Below, one piece after another: positions 47,613 through 56,602 of a stretch of DNA of 64,000 nt. Origin of the DNA: JAUHXS01 sp965213575 (GTDB taxonomy: Bacteria > Bacteroidota > Bacteroidia > Chitinophagales > JAUHXS01); NCBI GenBank assembly GCA_965213575.1, contig CBDBZN010000007.1, positions 62,001-126,000 on the forward strand, written 5' to 3'. A program made the translations under genes and the position numbers. The notes below the pieces were generated by a model. The model searched no databases. It had not been told where the DNA came from and saw nothing but the letters and a program-made list of their open reading frames with translations. Positions within the stretch are counted from its first letter, which is position 1. Every line of letters starts with the position of its first letter.

Positions 47613-47962
47613 TACTGATTTATTGAATTAATTAGAATAGGTAAATATATATTTCAAATTTCTAGATGCATAACAAAGAGCCATTATAAAGTTAACAAAC
47701 AAATTTTTTATTTCAAGAATGTATATTAAATAGTACACAACTTGAACAAAAGCCTTATAGATAAATTTCTGAAAGTGCTTTTCTCAAATGGCTTTAATTT
47801 TCTTCGTCATCCAAAATTTTAAATCACTATACCTAATTGGGTACTCTTATTTTAAAACATTTTACGCTTCGAATATTATTGCCATTTAAGTTTTCCAAAA
47901 GACTCAATATTGATACTCAAAAAATTGCTGTATTTTTGATCCATAATCTAATATGAATTTTT
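47613..47962. other. 350-base divergent intergenic region between the PorE-like gene and lysS
   Basis: AT-rich, with no open frame, RNA gene or convincing hairpin that I can see. It must contain the promoters of both flanking genes. A good match for the lysS promoter is listed separately (47910-47938). No clear consensus for the PorE-like gene was found near 47640-47700. Confidence 0.6.
47910..47938 (+). promoter_or_regulatory. Predicted lysS promoter (Bacteroidota -33/-7 type)
   Basis: TTG (47910-47912) and TATTTTTG (47931-47938) are separated by 18 bases, matching the known Bacteroidota consensus of TTTG/TTG and TAnnTTTG. Transcription would begin near 47944, giving a leader of about 18 bases before the lysS ATG. 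Judged by eye only. Confidence 0.45.
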
Positions 47963-49474
47963 ATGCAGTTAAGTGAACAAGAAAAAGTAAGAAGGGCTTC
48001 ATTAACAGAGTTAAACGAATTTGGAATAAATGCTTATCCGGCTCCACTTTTTGAAGTGAATACCAGCACTACCGATATTCTAAAGAACTACGAGAAGAAT
48101 AAACTTGAATATAAAAATATCTCTATAGCAGGCAGAATAATGAGTAGAAGGATTATGGGAAAAGCTTCTTTTGCTGAGTTACAAGATGCTAAAGGTAGAA
48201 TACAGTTATATATTAATAGAGATGAAATCTGTCCGGGGGAAGACAAAACATTATATAATACTATTTTCAAGAAATTATTAGACATTGGCGATATCGTTGG
48301 TGTAAAAGGATACGTGTTTACAACTAAAGTAGGAGAAATATCTATTCACGTAAGTGAGTTGGTTTTACTAAGTAAAGCTTTAAGGCCACTTCCGATTGTA
48401 AAAGTAGATGATGAAGGAAAAGTTCACGATGCTTTTAGCCATCCTGAACAACGATACCGTCAACGATATGTGGATTTGATAGTCAATCCATATGTGAAGG
48501 AAGCTTTTATCAAGCGTACAAAACTTACTAATTCGATGAGAAAGTTTTTAACGGATAAAGGATATTTGGAAGTGGAAACGCCTATTCTACAACCCATCTA
48601 TGGTGGCGCAGCAGCTCGCCCGTTTAAAACGCATCATAATACCTTAGATATGCCTTTATATCTTCGAATAGCTAATGAATTATATCTGAAAAGATTAATT
48701 GTTGGCGGTTTTGATGGGGTTTTTGAGTTTGCAAAAGATTTTAGAAATGAAGGTATGAGCAGGTTTCACAATCCTGAGTTTACACAAATGGAGTTATATG
48801 TAGCTTACAAAGATTATTATTGGATGATGGACTTGGTGGAAGAAATGGTCGAGCAGATAGCTAAAGATGTGAACGGAACGGCTAAAGTTAAAGCAGGTGA
48901 AAATGAGATCAGTTTTGAACGGCCTTGGAAGCGATACACTATGTTTGAAGCTATTGAAGAATATACCGGTGTGGATATTTCTAATATGGATGAAGATCAA
49001 TTACAAGCAACTGCAAAAAAATTACATGTTAACATTGCTCCATCTATGGGTAAAGGAAAGATCATTGATGAGATATTTGGAGAGAAAGCAGAGCCAAATC
49101 TCATTCAACCTACCTTCATCACTGACTATCCGGTTGAGATGTCGCCCTTGGCAAAAAAACATCGATCAAAAGAAGGGTTGGTGGAAAGGTTTGAGTTGAT
49201 CTGTAATGGAAAAGAACTTTGCAATGCTTTTTCTGAACTAAATGATCCTATTGATCAGCGTAAGCGATTTGAAGAGCAGTTGGAACTGGGTAAAAGAGGA
49301 GATGAAGAAGCAATGATGTTGGATGAAGATTTTTTAAGGGCGTTAGAATATGGCATGCCTCCTACCTGTGGACTAGGAATTGGTATTGACCGTTTAGCTA
49401 TGATCATGACAAATTCTAAATCTATTCAAGATGTGTTGTTCTTTCCACAAATGAGGCCAGAGAGGAAGGGATAA
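47963..49474 (+). CDS. lysS: Lysyl-tRNA synthetase (class II)
   Basis: 503 residues, the normal length. The OB-fold anticodon-binding domain spans about 50-165 with GRIMSRRIMGKASFAELQD. The class II catalytic core has motif 1 near VETPILQPIYGGAAARPF, motif 2 FRNEGMSRFHNPEFTQ and motif 3 GLGIGIDRLAMIM near the C-terminus. It charges tRNA-Lys in the cytoplasm. ATG 47963 is the first in-frame start after a consensus-like promoter. Confidence 0.97.
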   Translation: MQLSEQEKVRRASLTELNEFGINAYPAPLFEVNTSTTDILKNYEKNKLEYKNISIAGRIMSRRIMGKASFAELQDAKGRIQLYINRDEICPGEDKTLYNTIFKKLLDIGDIVGVKGYVFTTKVGEISIHVSELVLLSKALRPLPIVKVDDEGKVHDAFSHPEQRYRQRYVDLIVNPYVKEAFIKRTKLTNSMRKFLTDKGYLEVETPILQPIYGGAAARPFKTHHNTLDMPLYLRIANELYLKRLIVGGFDGVFEFAKDFRNEGMSRFHNPEFTQMELYVAYKDYYWMMDLVEEMVEQIAKDVNGTAKVKAGENEISFERPWKRYTMFEAIEEYTGVDISNMDEDQLQATAKKLHVNIAPSMGKGKIIDEIFGEKAEPNLIQPTFITDYPVEMSPLAKKHRSKEGLVERFELICNGKELCNAFSELNDPIDQRKRFEEQLELGKRGDEEAMMLDEDFLRALEYGMPPTCGLGIGIDRLAMIMTNSKSIQDVLFFPQMRPERKG

Positions 49475-49514
49475 ACTTCTTCCATATATGAATATAAACG
49501 TAACTTCGTAACAT

Positions 49515-49544
49515 TTTGATTATTGAATTTAAATACTTATTTTG
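49515..49544 (+). promoter_or_regulatory. Predicted promoter of the 49553 cargo gene
   Basis: TTTG (49515-49518) and TATTTTG (49538-49544) are 19 bases apart, close to the Bacteroidota consensus, although the -7 element is one T short. The ATG follows eight bases after the -7 element, so the leader would be only a few bases. Judged by eye. Confidence 0.35.
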
Positions 49545-49552
49545 AGTAAGTT

Positions 49553-51871
49553 ATGCAAAATTTCACGTTCATTATTATTAGTCTGATAGCTAGTTTTGAA
49601 GTGAGTGTTTACGCCCAAATTACCTTTCAAAAAACTTATCCTGGGGCTCCTGACTTTCAGGAGCCGAAATATATCTCAGAAGACATAAGAGGAGGATATT
49701 TAATGCTATCAACATATCTTAATACTGAAAATTATTTTATTAGAACAGATGTCGATGGAGAGGTGATATGGAATAAATCTTATAGAGTTAATAATTTAAT
49801 GTTTCGTAGTCATGCATTTGTGCAAACTGCTGATACCGGATATCTTTTAGTGGGTGATATAGAAACTGGTCCTAATAATGAGGATATTGCTGTTATTAAA
49901 GTGGATAAAGACGGTAATGTTTTACAAAGTAGCACCTACGGTACTGCTGCTCAAGATGGATTAATTGAGGTAGACAATTCTAATCCACCAAGCCGGGATA
50001 TGAAAATTTATCCTACAACTGATAATGGCTTTATTATAACATCAGTTACTTCAGGGTATGGAACTCGTCAGGCTGCTTATCTACTTAAGTTAAATGGAGC
50101 AGGAATTTTACAGTGGTCAAGGGTGTATAAACGTGCCAATACATCAGATGATTATTGTGTTGCCCTCGTGCCTACTTCGGATGGCAACTTTACTATGTTA
50201 AGCAATTATTTTCAGACAGGAGAGAGTGGAGTATCTCTTTGGAGATTAGATAGCGATGGTATGCCTATGTGGACAAAGCATTATAATATCAATACTATTA
50301 AATCAGGTAATGATCCTACAGGAAATATTGTATTAACTCCTGATGGAGGGTATGCTTTTTCCGGAGCTGGAATTTTCCCTCAATATGCTTATGTGGTCAA
50401 AACAGATGCATCTGGCAATGTAGAGTGGTTAAAAGGTTATGAAACAAGTCCAAATGATGATGTAGGGATGTATTTGAATAATTATAGTGATGGAGGTTTA
50501 ATTATTACTTCTAAGCATTTCAATTATTCTCAAGGTTGCACGGTTTTTAAAACAGATGATACTGGTAGGGTTGAGTGGGGTTATGGATATTCAGATGTTA
50601 CTGAGCCTTGGGGGGATATGGTCATTGAAACAAAAGATAAAGGCTTTTTGATTTCTGCAGTTGATAGAAGAGATAGAATAAATCCAGCTAAAGGAGCAAT
50701 GCTCATTAAAACAGATTCTATGGGAGAAAGCAATTGTATTCAACAACCTGTATTAATTACAGTCGAAAATATTGCTTTTACTGAATTTTCTAATGGAATA
50801 GATGATAATCTTGTTACTACCCAAAGCTTGGCTACTGCTACCAGTACTGAGCCTACAATTACAATTGAAAATATTTGCCCTTTTACAGTTATTGCTGAGC
50901 TAGAAGTAAATACTAACCCCATAGTATGTGGTAATGATAGCCTTTTAGTGAGGGCTATTCCCAATGAAGGAACTCCTCCTTATAGTTTTCTATGGAGTCC
51001 AACAGGTAAAACTGGAGATTCGATATATTTAAAAGCCGGGCAGCATATTGTTATAGCTGTTGATGCAGCTTCTGATACTGCTAGAGACACCCTATTTATA
51101 GAAGGTGCAGACACTAATTTTACAATTTCTGCCGGAGAAGATTTTAGTATATGCCCTAATACAGATACTACTTTAAAAGCTAGATTTGCAGAAGGTATTC
51201 CTACAGGAGAAATTGATTCATTGATGTATATATGGAATGAGGGAGAAGGAAATGATTCCATTTTTAATATTTCACCGGATACCACTACTACTTATTATGT
51301 CGATGCATTTGATAGTATCGGATGTAAAGCTAGTGATACCATTACCATAACAGTATTAGATGCTGCTGGTTTGCTTCCTCCGGATACAACTATAACAATC
51401 TGTGAAGGTGATAGTGTGCAACTGATGGTTGAAACCTCGGAGGATATAGTTTGGTTACCTAATGAGAATTTGGTTGACACGTCAATAATCAATCCGATTG
51501 TAAGCCCGGGTATAACAAGTATCTTTACTGCTTATAAAATAAGTGATTGCGGAAACGATACAATTAACTTTAATATCACAGTAGAGGATTGTGAATCATT
51601 TCTGTATATGCCAAATGCATTTTCTCCTAACTCAGATGGTGATAATGAAACATATGGAGCAACTGGTACCGGGTTAGAAAATTACAACTTGAGTATTTAT
51701 GATTTTAGAGGAAGCCTGATATTTTCTGCTAATAATATTAACAAACGGTGGGATGGTACTCGAAATGGCAAAGATATGCCGGCAGAAGTATATGTCTATA
51801 AATTATCGGCGATAATTAGTCAAAGTGGAGATGTGATTAATCAAACTGGTACTTTTACCCTTCTTAGGTAA
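49553..51871 (+). CDS. T9SS cargo protein with propeller-like repeats and CHU_C sorting domain
   Basis: 772 residues. Signal peptide about 1-21 (ending VYAQ). Residues 22-410 carry a repeated pattern of about 50 residues (FIRTDVDGEVIWNKSY, AVIKVDKDGNVLQSSTYG, LLKLNGAGILQWSRVY), a beta-propeller-like array. Two Ig/PKD-like segments follow (about 440-660, with NPIVCGNDSLL). The last 85 residues are a type B sorting domain: MPNAFSPNSDGDNETYG, LSIYDFRGSLIFS, RWDGTRNGKD. Surface-exported by T9SS. The stop abuts the stop of recG on the other strand with no gap. Confidence 0.9.
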   Translation: MQNFTFIIISLIASFEVSVYAQITFQKTYPGAPDFQEPKYISEDIRGGYLMLSTYLNTENYFIRTDVDGEVIWNKSYRVNNLMFRSHAFVQTADTGYLLVGDIETGPNNEDIAVIKVDKDGNVLQSSTYGTAAQDGLIEVDNSNPPSRDMKIYPTTDNGFIITSVTSGYGTRQAAYLLKLNGAGILQWSRVYKRANTSDDYCVALVPTSDGNFTMLSNYFQTGESGVSLWRLDSDGMPMWTKHYNINTIKSGNDPTGNIVLTPDGGYAFSGAGIFPQYAYVVKTDASGNVEWLKGYETSPNDDVGMYLNNYSDGGLIITSKHFNYSQGCTVFKTDDTGRVEWGYGYSDVTEPWGDMVIETKDKGFLISAVDRRDRINPAKGAMLIKTDSMGESNCIQQPVLITVENIAFTEFSNGIDDNLVTTQSLATATSTEPTITIENICPFTVIAELEVNTNPIVCGNDSLLVRAIPNEGTPPYSFLWSPTGKTGDSIYLKAGQHIVIAVDAASDTARDTLFIEGADTNFTISAGEDFSICPNTDTTLKARFAEGIPTGEIDSLMYIWNEGEGNDSIFNISPDTTTTYYVDAFDSIGCKASDTITITVLDAAGLLPPDTTITICEGDSVQLMVETSEDIVWLPNENLVDTSIINPIVSPGITSIFTAYKISDCGNDTINFNITVEDCESFLYMPNAFSPNSDGDNETYGATGTGLENYNLSIYDFRGSLIFSANNINKRWDGTRNGKDMPAEVYVYKLSAIISQSGDVINQTGTFTLLR

Positions 51872-53983
51872 TCAGCTAATCTTACTCCACCCTACTTTAT
51901 GTTTGCTCTTTTGACCTAAATAGTCGAGAATGGGTTTGTTTTTAGGAAACTTTAGTTCCGGATCTTCTTCTAATATTTGTAATACATTGTTTCTTGCTTC
52001 TTGTAAAATAGTGACATCTCTCACAAGGTCAGCAATTTTAAGATCAACAACACCACTTTGTTGAATGCCTTCCATGTCACCCGGCCCTCGGAGTTTCATA
52101 TCTACTTCAGCAATCTCAAATCCATCGTTAGTACGTACCATTGTTTTGATGCGCTCTCTTGCTTCTTTAGACAGCTTGTTACCGGTCATTAATATACAAT
52201 AAGATTGCTCTGCTCCCCGGCCCACCCTTCCTCGCAACTGATGCAGTTGAGAAAGTCCAAATCGTTCTGAACTTTCAATGATCATCACAGAAGCATTCGG
52301 CACATTTACCCCAACCTCAATAACTGTAGTGGCTACCATGATCTGTGTTTCACCTTTTATAAACCGGTTCATTTCATATTCTTTAGCATCTGATTTCATC
52401 TGTCCGTGGACGATACTGACTTTATATTTTGGCAACGGAAATTCTCTTGTAATGCTTTCGTGACCGTCTATTAAATCTTTATAATCCAATTTTTCCGATT
52501 CTTGGATCAGTGGATATACCACGTAAACTTGCCTTCCTTTTGCAATCTGCTCTTTCATAAAACCAAACACTCGTAGCCGGCTCGAATCATATTTATGAAT
52601 AGTTTGAATAGGTTTTCGACCTGGTGGCAACTCATCTATGATAGACACGTCCAAGTCAGCATATAAAGTCATGGCCAATGTTCGGGGAATAGGCGTGGCA
52701 GTCATTACCAATACATGTGGAGGAGAAACATTTTTCTTCCATAACTTAGCTCTTTGTGCTACGCCAAAACGATGCTGTTCGTCGATAACTGCAATACCTA
52801 AGTTCTTAAAAATTACAGGATTTTCTATTAATGCATGGGTACCAATTAAGATACCTATTTCATTATTTTGTAATTGCTCTAATAAATATTTCCGTTCTTT
52901 TCCTTTAACCGACCCGGTGAGTAAAGCTACCGAAATTCCAAGTGGCTGAACTAGCTCTGATATGGCTTGAAAGTGTTGCTGAGCTAAAATTTCTGTTGGT
53001 GCCATCAAGCATGCTTGAAAATCGTTATCTAATGCCATAAGCATAGTTAGCAATGCTACAATCGTTTTTCCACTGCCTACATCGCCTTGAAGCAGCCTAT
53101 TCATTTGCTTGCCGGACAACAAGTCTGTTCGTATCTCTTTCAAAACGCGCTTTTGAGCTTCGGTGAGTTCAAAAGGCAATTGGTTATGATAGAAATTATT
53201 AAACTTATCTCCTAAATTCTGAAATACAAAACCTTTGAATGCTATAGTTCTTTTTACTTTGAGTCGAAGGAGCTTCATTTGTATGAAAAATAATTCTTCA
53301 AATTTTAAGCGTCGTTTAGCTGCTTCAATTTGATCGTCAGTTTCTGCGTAATGAATATATTTTAATGCTTTATAACGACTTATCAAATGATATTTATGAA
53401 GAATATAATCAGGTAGATTTTCAATAATATCAGTTGGCTTTATTTGCTCTACCAAAGACCTGGTAAATTTCGCAATTGCTTTAGCGTCTACACCCTTCTT
53501 TTTGAGAAGCTCTGAAGTGTAGTAAATTGGATAAATATTAACTTTTTTTTCTATCGTGCTATGATCTACTAATTCCATTTCAGGATGAGGCATGCTTATT
53601 TTGCCATTAAAAAAATTTGGCTTACCGAATATTAAATATTCTGTTTCTTGCTTGACTGTTTTGGGGATCCATTGTATGCCTTTAAACCAAATTAATTCAA
53701 TGCTACCAGTGGCATCGTATGCTTGCAATAATAAGCGTTTACCTCTTCCCTGCCCTATGTTCTTAAAAGTTCCGGTTTTGCATTGCAGCTGAATATATTG
53801 GTTATTTGGAGTGATTTCGTTGATATGATACACTTTGGTTTTATCAATGTATCGATACGGATAATAAAATAATAAATCCTGGTAAGTATAAAGGCCTAAT
53901 TCTTTTTTTAGAAGATCGGCTCGCTGCGGCCCAACTCCTTTTAAATATTCGATTGGATCAGATAGCAAATATCGATTTTGCAT
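51872..53983 (-). CDS. recG: ATP-dependent DNA helicase RecG
   Basis: 703 residues. An N-terminal wedge/OB-fold (about 60-160) starts after YLKGVGPQRADLLKKELG. Superfamily 2 helicase motifs follow: GDVGSGKT (K306), VIDEQHRFG (motif II, DEQH as is usual in RecG), TATPIPRTLA, and RGRVGRGAEQSYC near the end. RecG remodels stalled replication forks and branch-migrates Holliday junctions. It is the last gene of mutY-ssb-gldE-gldD-recG, five bases after gldD. ATG start. Confidence 0.96.
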   Translation of the reverse strand: MQNRYLLSDPIEYLKGVGPQRADLLKKELGLYTYQDLLFYYPYRYIDKTKVYHINEITPNNQYIQLQCKTGTFKNIGQGRGKRLLLQAYDATGSIELIWFKGIQWIPKTVKQETEYLIFGKPNFFNGKISMPHPEMELVDHSTIEKKVNIYPIYYTSELLKKKGVDAKAIAKFTRSLVEQIKPTDIIENLPDYILHKYHLISRYKALKYIHYAETDDQIEAAKRRLKFEELFFIQMKLLRLKVKRTIAFKGFVFQNLGDKFNNFYHNQLPFELTEAQKRVLKEIRTDLLSGKQMNRLLQGDVGSGKTIVALLTMLMALDNDFQACLMAPTEILAQQHFQAISELVQPLGISVALLTGSVKGKERKYLLEQLQNNEIGILIGTHALIENPVIFKNLGIAVIDEQHRFGVAQRAKLWKKNVSPPHVLVMTATPIPRTLAMTLYADLDVSIIDELPPGRKPIQTIHKYDSSRLRVFGFMKEQIAKGRQVYVVYPLIQESEKLDYKDLIDGHESITREFPLPKYKVSIVHGQMKSDAKEYEMNRFIKGETQIMVATTVIEVGVNVPNASVMIIESSERFGLSQLHQLRGRVGRGAEQSYCILMTGNKLSKEARERIKTMVRTNDGFEIAEVDMKLRGPGDMEGIQQSGVVDLKIADLVRDVTILQEARNNVLQILEEDPELKFPKNKPILDYLGQKSKHKVGWSKIS

Positions 53984-53988
53984 CAGTT

Positions 53989-54582
53989 TTATTTCCAGTG
54001 CAATGTATTGATCATATGTTCAATATCTGCTTGAACAAATTGTATAACAGGGGTTAAAGAATCCTCATTAGGAGCAGTATTAAAATATAAGGCGCCTCTA
54101 ATAAAATGATGCGTACTGTCAGTTAAAAAAAATTGACTCGAAGAGGCTGCATTCCCTCCCACGGAGAAAATTAAGCCATGTACGTTGTTAGATGTATGAA
54201 TGATTTGTTCATCAATATACTCAGCTTTAATAGCATGCTTATAGGTAAGCTTATGCATATCTTCTAACAGCGAACTTAGTTTGTTTTTTTCTAAATCTTT
54301 GTAAGAAATGTGGATGGTAGCACCTAATTCTTCCATTTTTATATCAAACCAACAAGGGCTTTCTACTTTTTTATTAAATTGTAACGTGTCCCTTATTATT
54401 TGCGCATATACAGGTTTTTCAAAGGTTAAAGGGCAATAATCATTCTGATAGGTTTCGTAGGATCTTTCCGGAAACTTCATTCTGGGATAGCCTTTTGGCT
54501 TAGGGATTGGAGCTTCACGCTCACATCCGCATATCAAGCTAACAATTAATAAACTAATGAATATCTGAAGTATCTTGATCAA
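53989..54582 (-). CDS. gldD: Gliding motility lipoprotein GldD
   Basis: 197 residues, lipoprotein signal with ICGC (Cys about 20). The body has KPKGYPRMKFPERSYETY and CPLTFEKPVYAQI, characteristic of GldD, which is required for gliding and T9SS function in Flavobacterium. It starts at a TTG (54582) inside the end of gldE, with a 29-base overlap, so gldE and gldD are translationally coupled. No ATG is available. Confidence 0.93.
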   Translation of the reverse strand: MIKILQIFISLLIVSLICGCEREAPIPKPKGYPRMKFPERSYETYQNDYCPLTFEKPVYAQIIRDTLQFNKKVESPCWFDIKMEELGATIHISYKDLEKNKLSSLLEDMHKLTYKHAIKAEYIDEQIIHTSNNVHGLIFSVGGNAASSSQFFLTDSTHHFIRGALYFNTAPNEDSLTPVIQFVQADIEHMINTLHWK

Positions 54583-55942
54583 TTTTAACTTCTTTAAGTT
54601 CTGCCAGAGAAAGTAAAGTTATTTTAACTTTTTTGATGCGCTTTTTATCTACTGATAAAACGGTGAAAAGGAAATTTTCATATCTGACCTCTTCTTTTAT
54701 GTGTGGGATTTTCTTTGCGATCTCTAAAATAATGCCTCCTAGTGAATCAGCGTCTCCACGAACTTTATCAAATGTCTCACTAGGTATTCCCATTACCTTA
54801 CATACATCATTAATTAATGTTTTAGCTTCAAATACATAATTTTTATCATCTTCCTTTATATAATCAATTTCTATTAAGTCATCATATTCATCCTTAATTT
54901 CTCCAATAATTTCTTCCAAAATGTCTTCTAAAGTAATAATTCCGGAAGTACCCCCATATTCATCCACCACAATAGCAAGATGCACTCTTTTAGATTGAAA
55001 ATCTTCCAAAAGGTCATTTAATTTTTTATTTTCCGGAACAAAAAGTGGTTGACGCGCTAATTTTTGCCATTCAAAACCTGGCTGTTCTAGGTGCTCTAGT
55101 AAGTCTTTAGCATAAATAATTCCTGTTATATGATCCAAGTCATTTTCATAAATAGGGATTCTTGAAAAACCTGACTGGCTAATGATATCCAATACTGTTT
55201 TAAATTCAGCAATCGTATCAACAGCTACCATATCTACTCTCGAAAGCATAGCCTGTTTAACCGTTATATTACCAAAGCGAATGATCCCTTTTAAGATATT
55301 CACCTCTCTTTTGCTTGACTTAGAAGCCACTGTCATATCTATAGCATCGTCAATTTCATCAATACTTATTTGCTGTACCGCCTTACCATGAAGCCTTTTT
55401 TCTATGAAGTTGGTAGATTTGACTAGCATAAAACTAAAAGGCCTAAAAAATTTTTCTAAATAGGTTAATCCATAAGAAGTAGTGCGAGCTAGCTTTACAT
55501 TATGTCTGGTAGCAAATACTTTTGGAATAATTTCTCCAAATAAAACAATTAAGAACGTTACAATAAGCACTTCAAAAACAAAACTTAACACAGGGTGCCC
55601 AATAAAATTGAAAAGATTAGAAATAACAAAATAAGAGGTGACGATAATAGAAATGTTGATCAAATTATTAGCAATGAGAATTGTTGCTAAAAGGTATCGG
55701 GGTTTTTCTAATAAGCTAATAATCCTTTTAGACGAAGAGTTTTTTTCTTTTTTTAATTTAATCAGGTCTTTTTTAGTCAGAGAAAAAAAAGCGACTTCAG
55801 CTCCGGAAGCATAACCGGATAATACTAACAACACTATTGATACAAAACTTGCAAATACAATTTCAGTAGTTACAGGATTTATTATATTGAGGAAAGAGAT
55901 GAATAAGCAGTACAAATGCTCCCCTTCGGAAGAATTATCCAA
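54554..55942 (-). CDS. gldE: Gliding motility protein GldE (CNNM/CorC-like)
   Basis: 462 residues: a DUF21/CNNM membrane domain with three to four helices (about 20-190), a CBS pair (about 205-330, with GIIYAKDLL and LAIVVDEYGGTSGIITLEDILEE) and a CorC_HlyC C-terminal domain. The architecture is that of the GldE/CNNM/CorC group. GldE lies upstream of and overlaps gldD, the known Bacteroidota pair. The role may be ion transport or stabilising GldD; this is not settled. TTG 55942 is the only reasonable start near the beginning. Confidence 0.93.
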   Translation of the reverse strand: MDNSSEGEHLYCLFISFLNIINPVTTEIVFASFVSIVLLVLSGYASGAEVAFFSLTKKDLIKLKKEKNSSSKRIISLLEKPRYLLATILIANNLINISIIVTSYFVISNLFNFIGHPVLSFVFEVLIVTFLIVLFGEIIPKVFATRHNVKLARTTSYGLTYLEKFFRPFSFMLVKSTNFIEKRLHGKAVQQISIDEIDDAIDMTVASKSSKREVNILKGIIRFGNITVKQAMLSRVDMVAVDTIAEFKTVLDIISQSGFSRIPIYENDLDHITGIIYAKDLLEHLEQPGFEWQKLARQPLFVPENKKLNDLLEDFQSKRVHLAIVVDEYGGTSGIITLEDILEEIIGEIKDEYDDLIEIDYIKEDDKNYVFEAKTLINDVCKVMGIPSETFDKVRGDADSLGGIILEIAKKIPHIKEEVRYENFLFTVLSVDKKRIKKVKITLLSLAELKEVKIDQDTSDIH

Positions 55943-56052
55943 TTCCGCTGATTTTCGTTAAACGATCAAGAAAACTGCCTTGTGCCATGCGTAGTAGCAT
56001 ATTTAAACTGCTAATATAAGACTAATTCATCAAATGGCGTAGTAGTAAGTTA

Positions 56053-56143
56053 TATATTGTATGAAACTATTTTTTAACCCTTCAAGGGTTTGAAGCCCTT
56101 GAAGGGTTAAAAAATGAAGTAATTATAAGTTTTATACAATATA
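56053..56143. repeat. Nested near-palindrome between ssb and gldE
   Basis: A perfect 19-bp inverted repeat (TTTTTTAACCCTTCAAGGG at 56070-56088 and its complement at 56096-56114) with a seven-base loop is the core. Outside it, TATATTGTATGAAACT (56053-56068) pairs, with one mismatch, with a second arm ending at 56143. The core begins with T and ends with A on both strands, the reverse of an intrinsic terminator. It may be a REP/MITE-like element or a processing site within the ssb-gldE transcript. No target-site duplication is visible. Confidence 0.85.
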
Positions 56144-56167
56144 GAAACGCTACAAAATAAACTATAA

Positions 56168-56590
56168 CTAGAACGGTAAGTCATCTGCTACTTCCGGCAT
56201 GGAACTGTTAGCAGAAGCATTTTGATAATTGTTATCGCTGCTAGAGTTGCCCCCATCATCTTTTTTATCAAGCATAATTAGATTGTCTGCTATTATTTTA
56301 GTACGATATTTAGTAGTTCCCGATTCTTTATCTTCCCAACTTTCAGTCCTTATTTTTCCTTCAATACAAACTTGTTTACCTTTCGTTAAGAATTTTTCTG
56401 TTACTTGGGCCAATCCTCTCCAAACTTCAATGTTATGCCACTCCGTCCTTTCTTGCTTCTCCCCGTTTCTATCTTTGAAATACTCGTTAGTTGCCAAGGT
56501 AAAATGTCCGACAGAAACTCCATTTTCTAAATGTCTTATTTCCGGATCTTTTCCGAGTCTGCCGATTAATGTAACTTTATTATAGCTCAT
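56168..56590 (-). CDS. ssb: Single-stranded DNA-binding protein
   Basis: 140 residues. The OB-fold spans about 1-105 (NKVTLIGRLGKDPEIRHLENG, GKQVCIEGKIRTESWEDKE). A disordered Asn/Ser-rich linker leads to the acidic tip ADDLPF that recruits repair and replication proteins. ATG start at 56590. It follows mutY by 12 bases. After its stop, 225 bases precede gldE, containing the palindrome. Confidence 0.97.
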   Translation of the reverse strand: MSYNKVTLIGRLGKDPEIRHLENGVSVGHFTLATNEYFKDRNGEKQERTEWHNIEVWRGLAQVTEKFLTKGKQVCIEGKIRTESWEDKESGTTKYRTKIIADNLIMLDKKDDGGNSSSDNNYQNASANSSMPEVADDLPF

Positions 56591-56602
56591 AGTTGTTAAA
56601 TT

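Noticed and set aside
56070..56114. The 19-bp inverted repeat as a terminator after ssb
   Set aside because: The stem begins with T and ends with A on both strands, the opposite of an intrinsic terminator. Kept as a repeat of unknown role.
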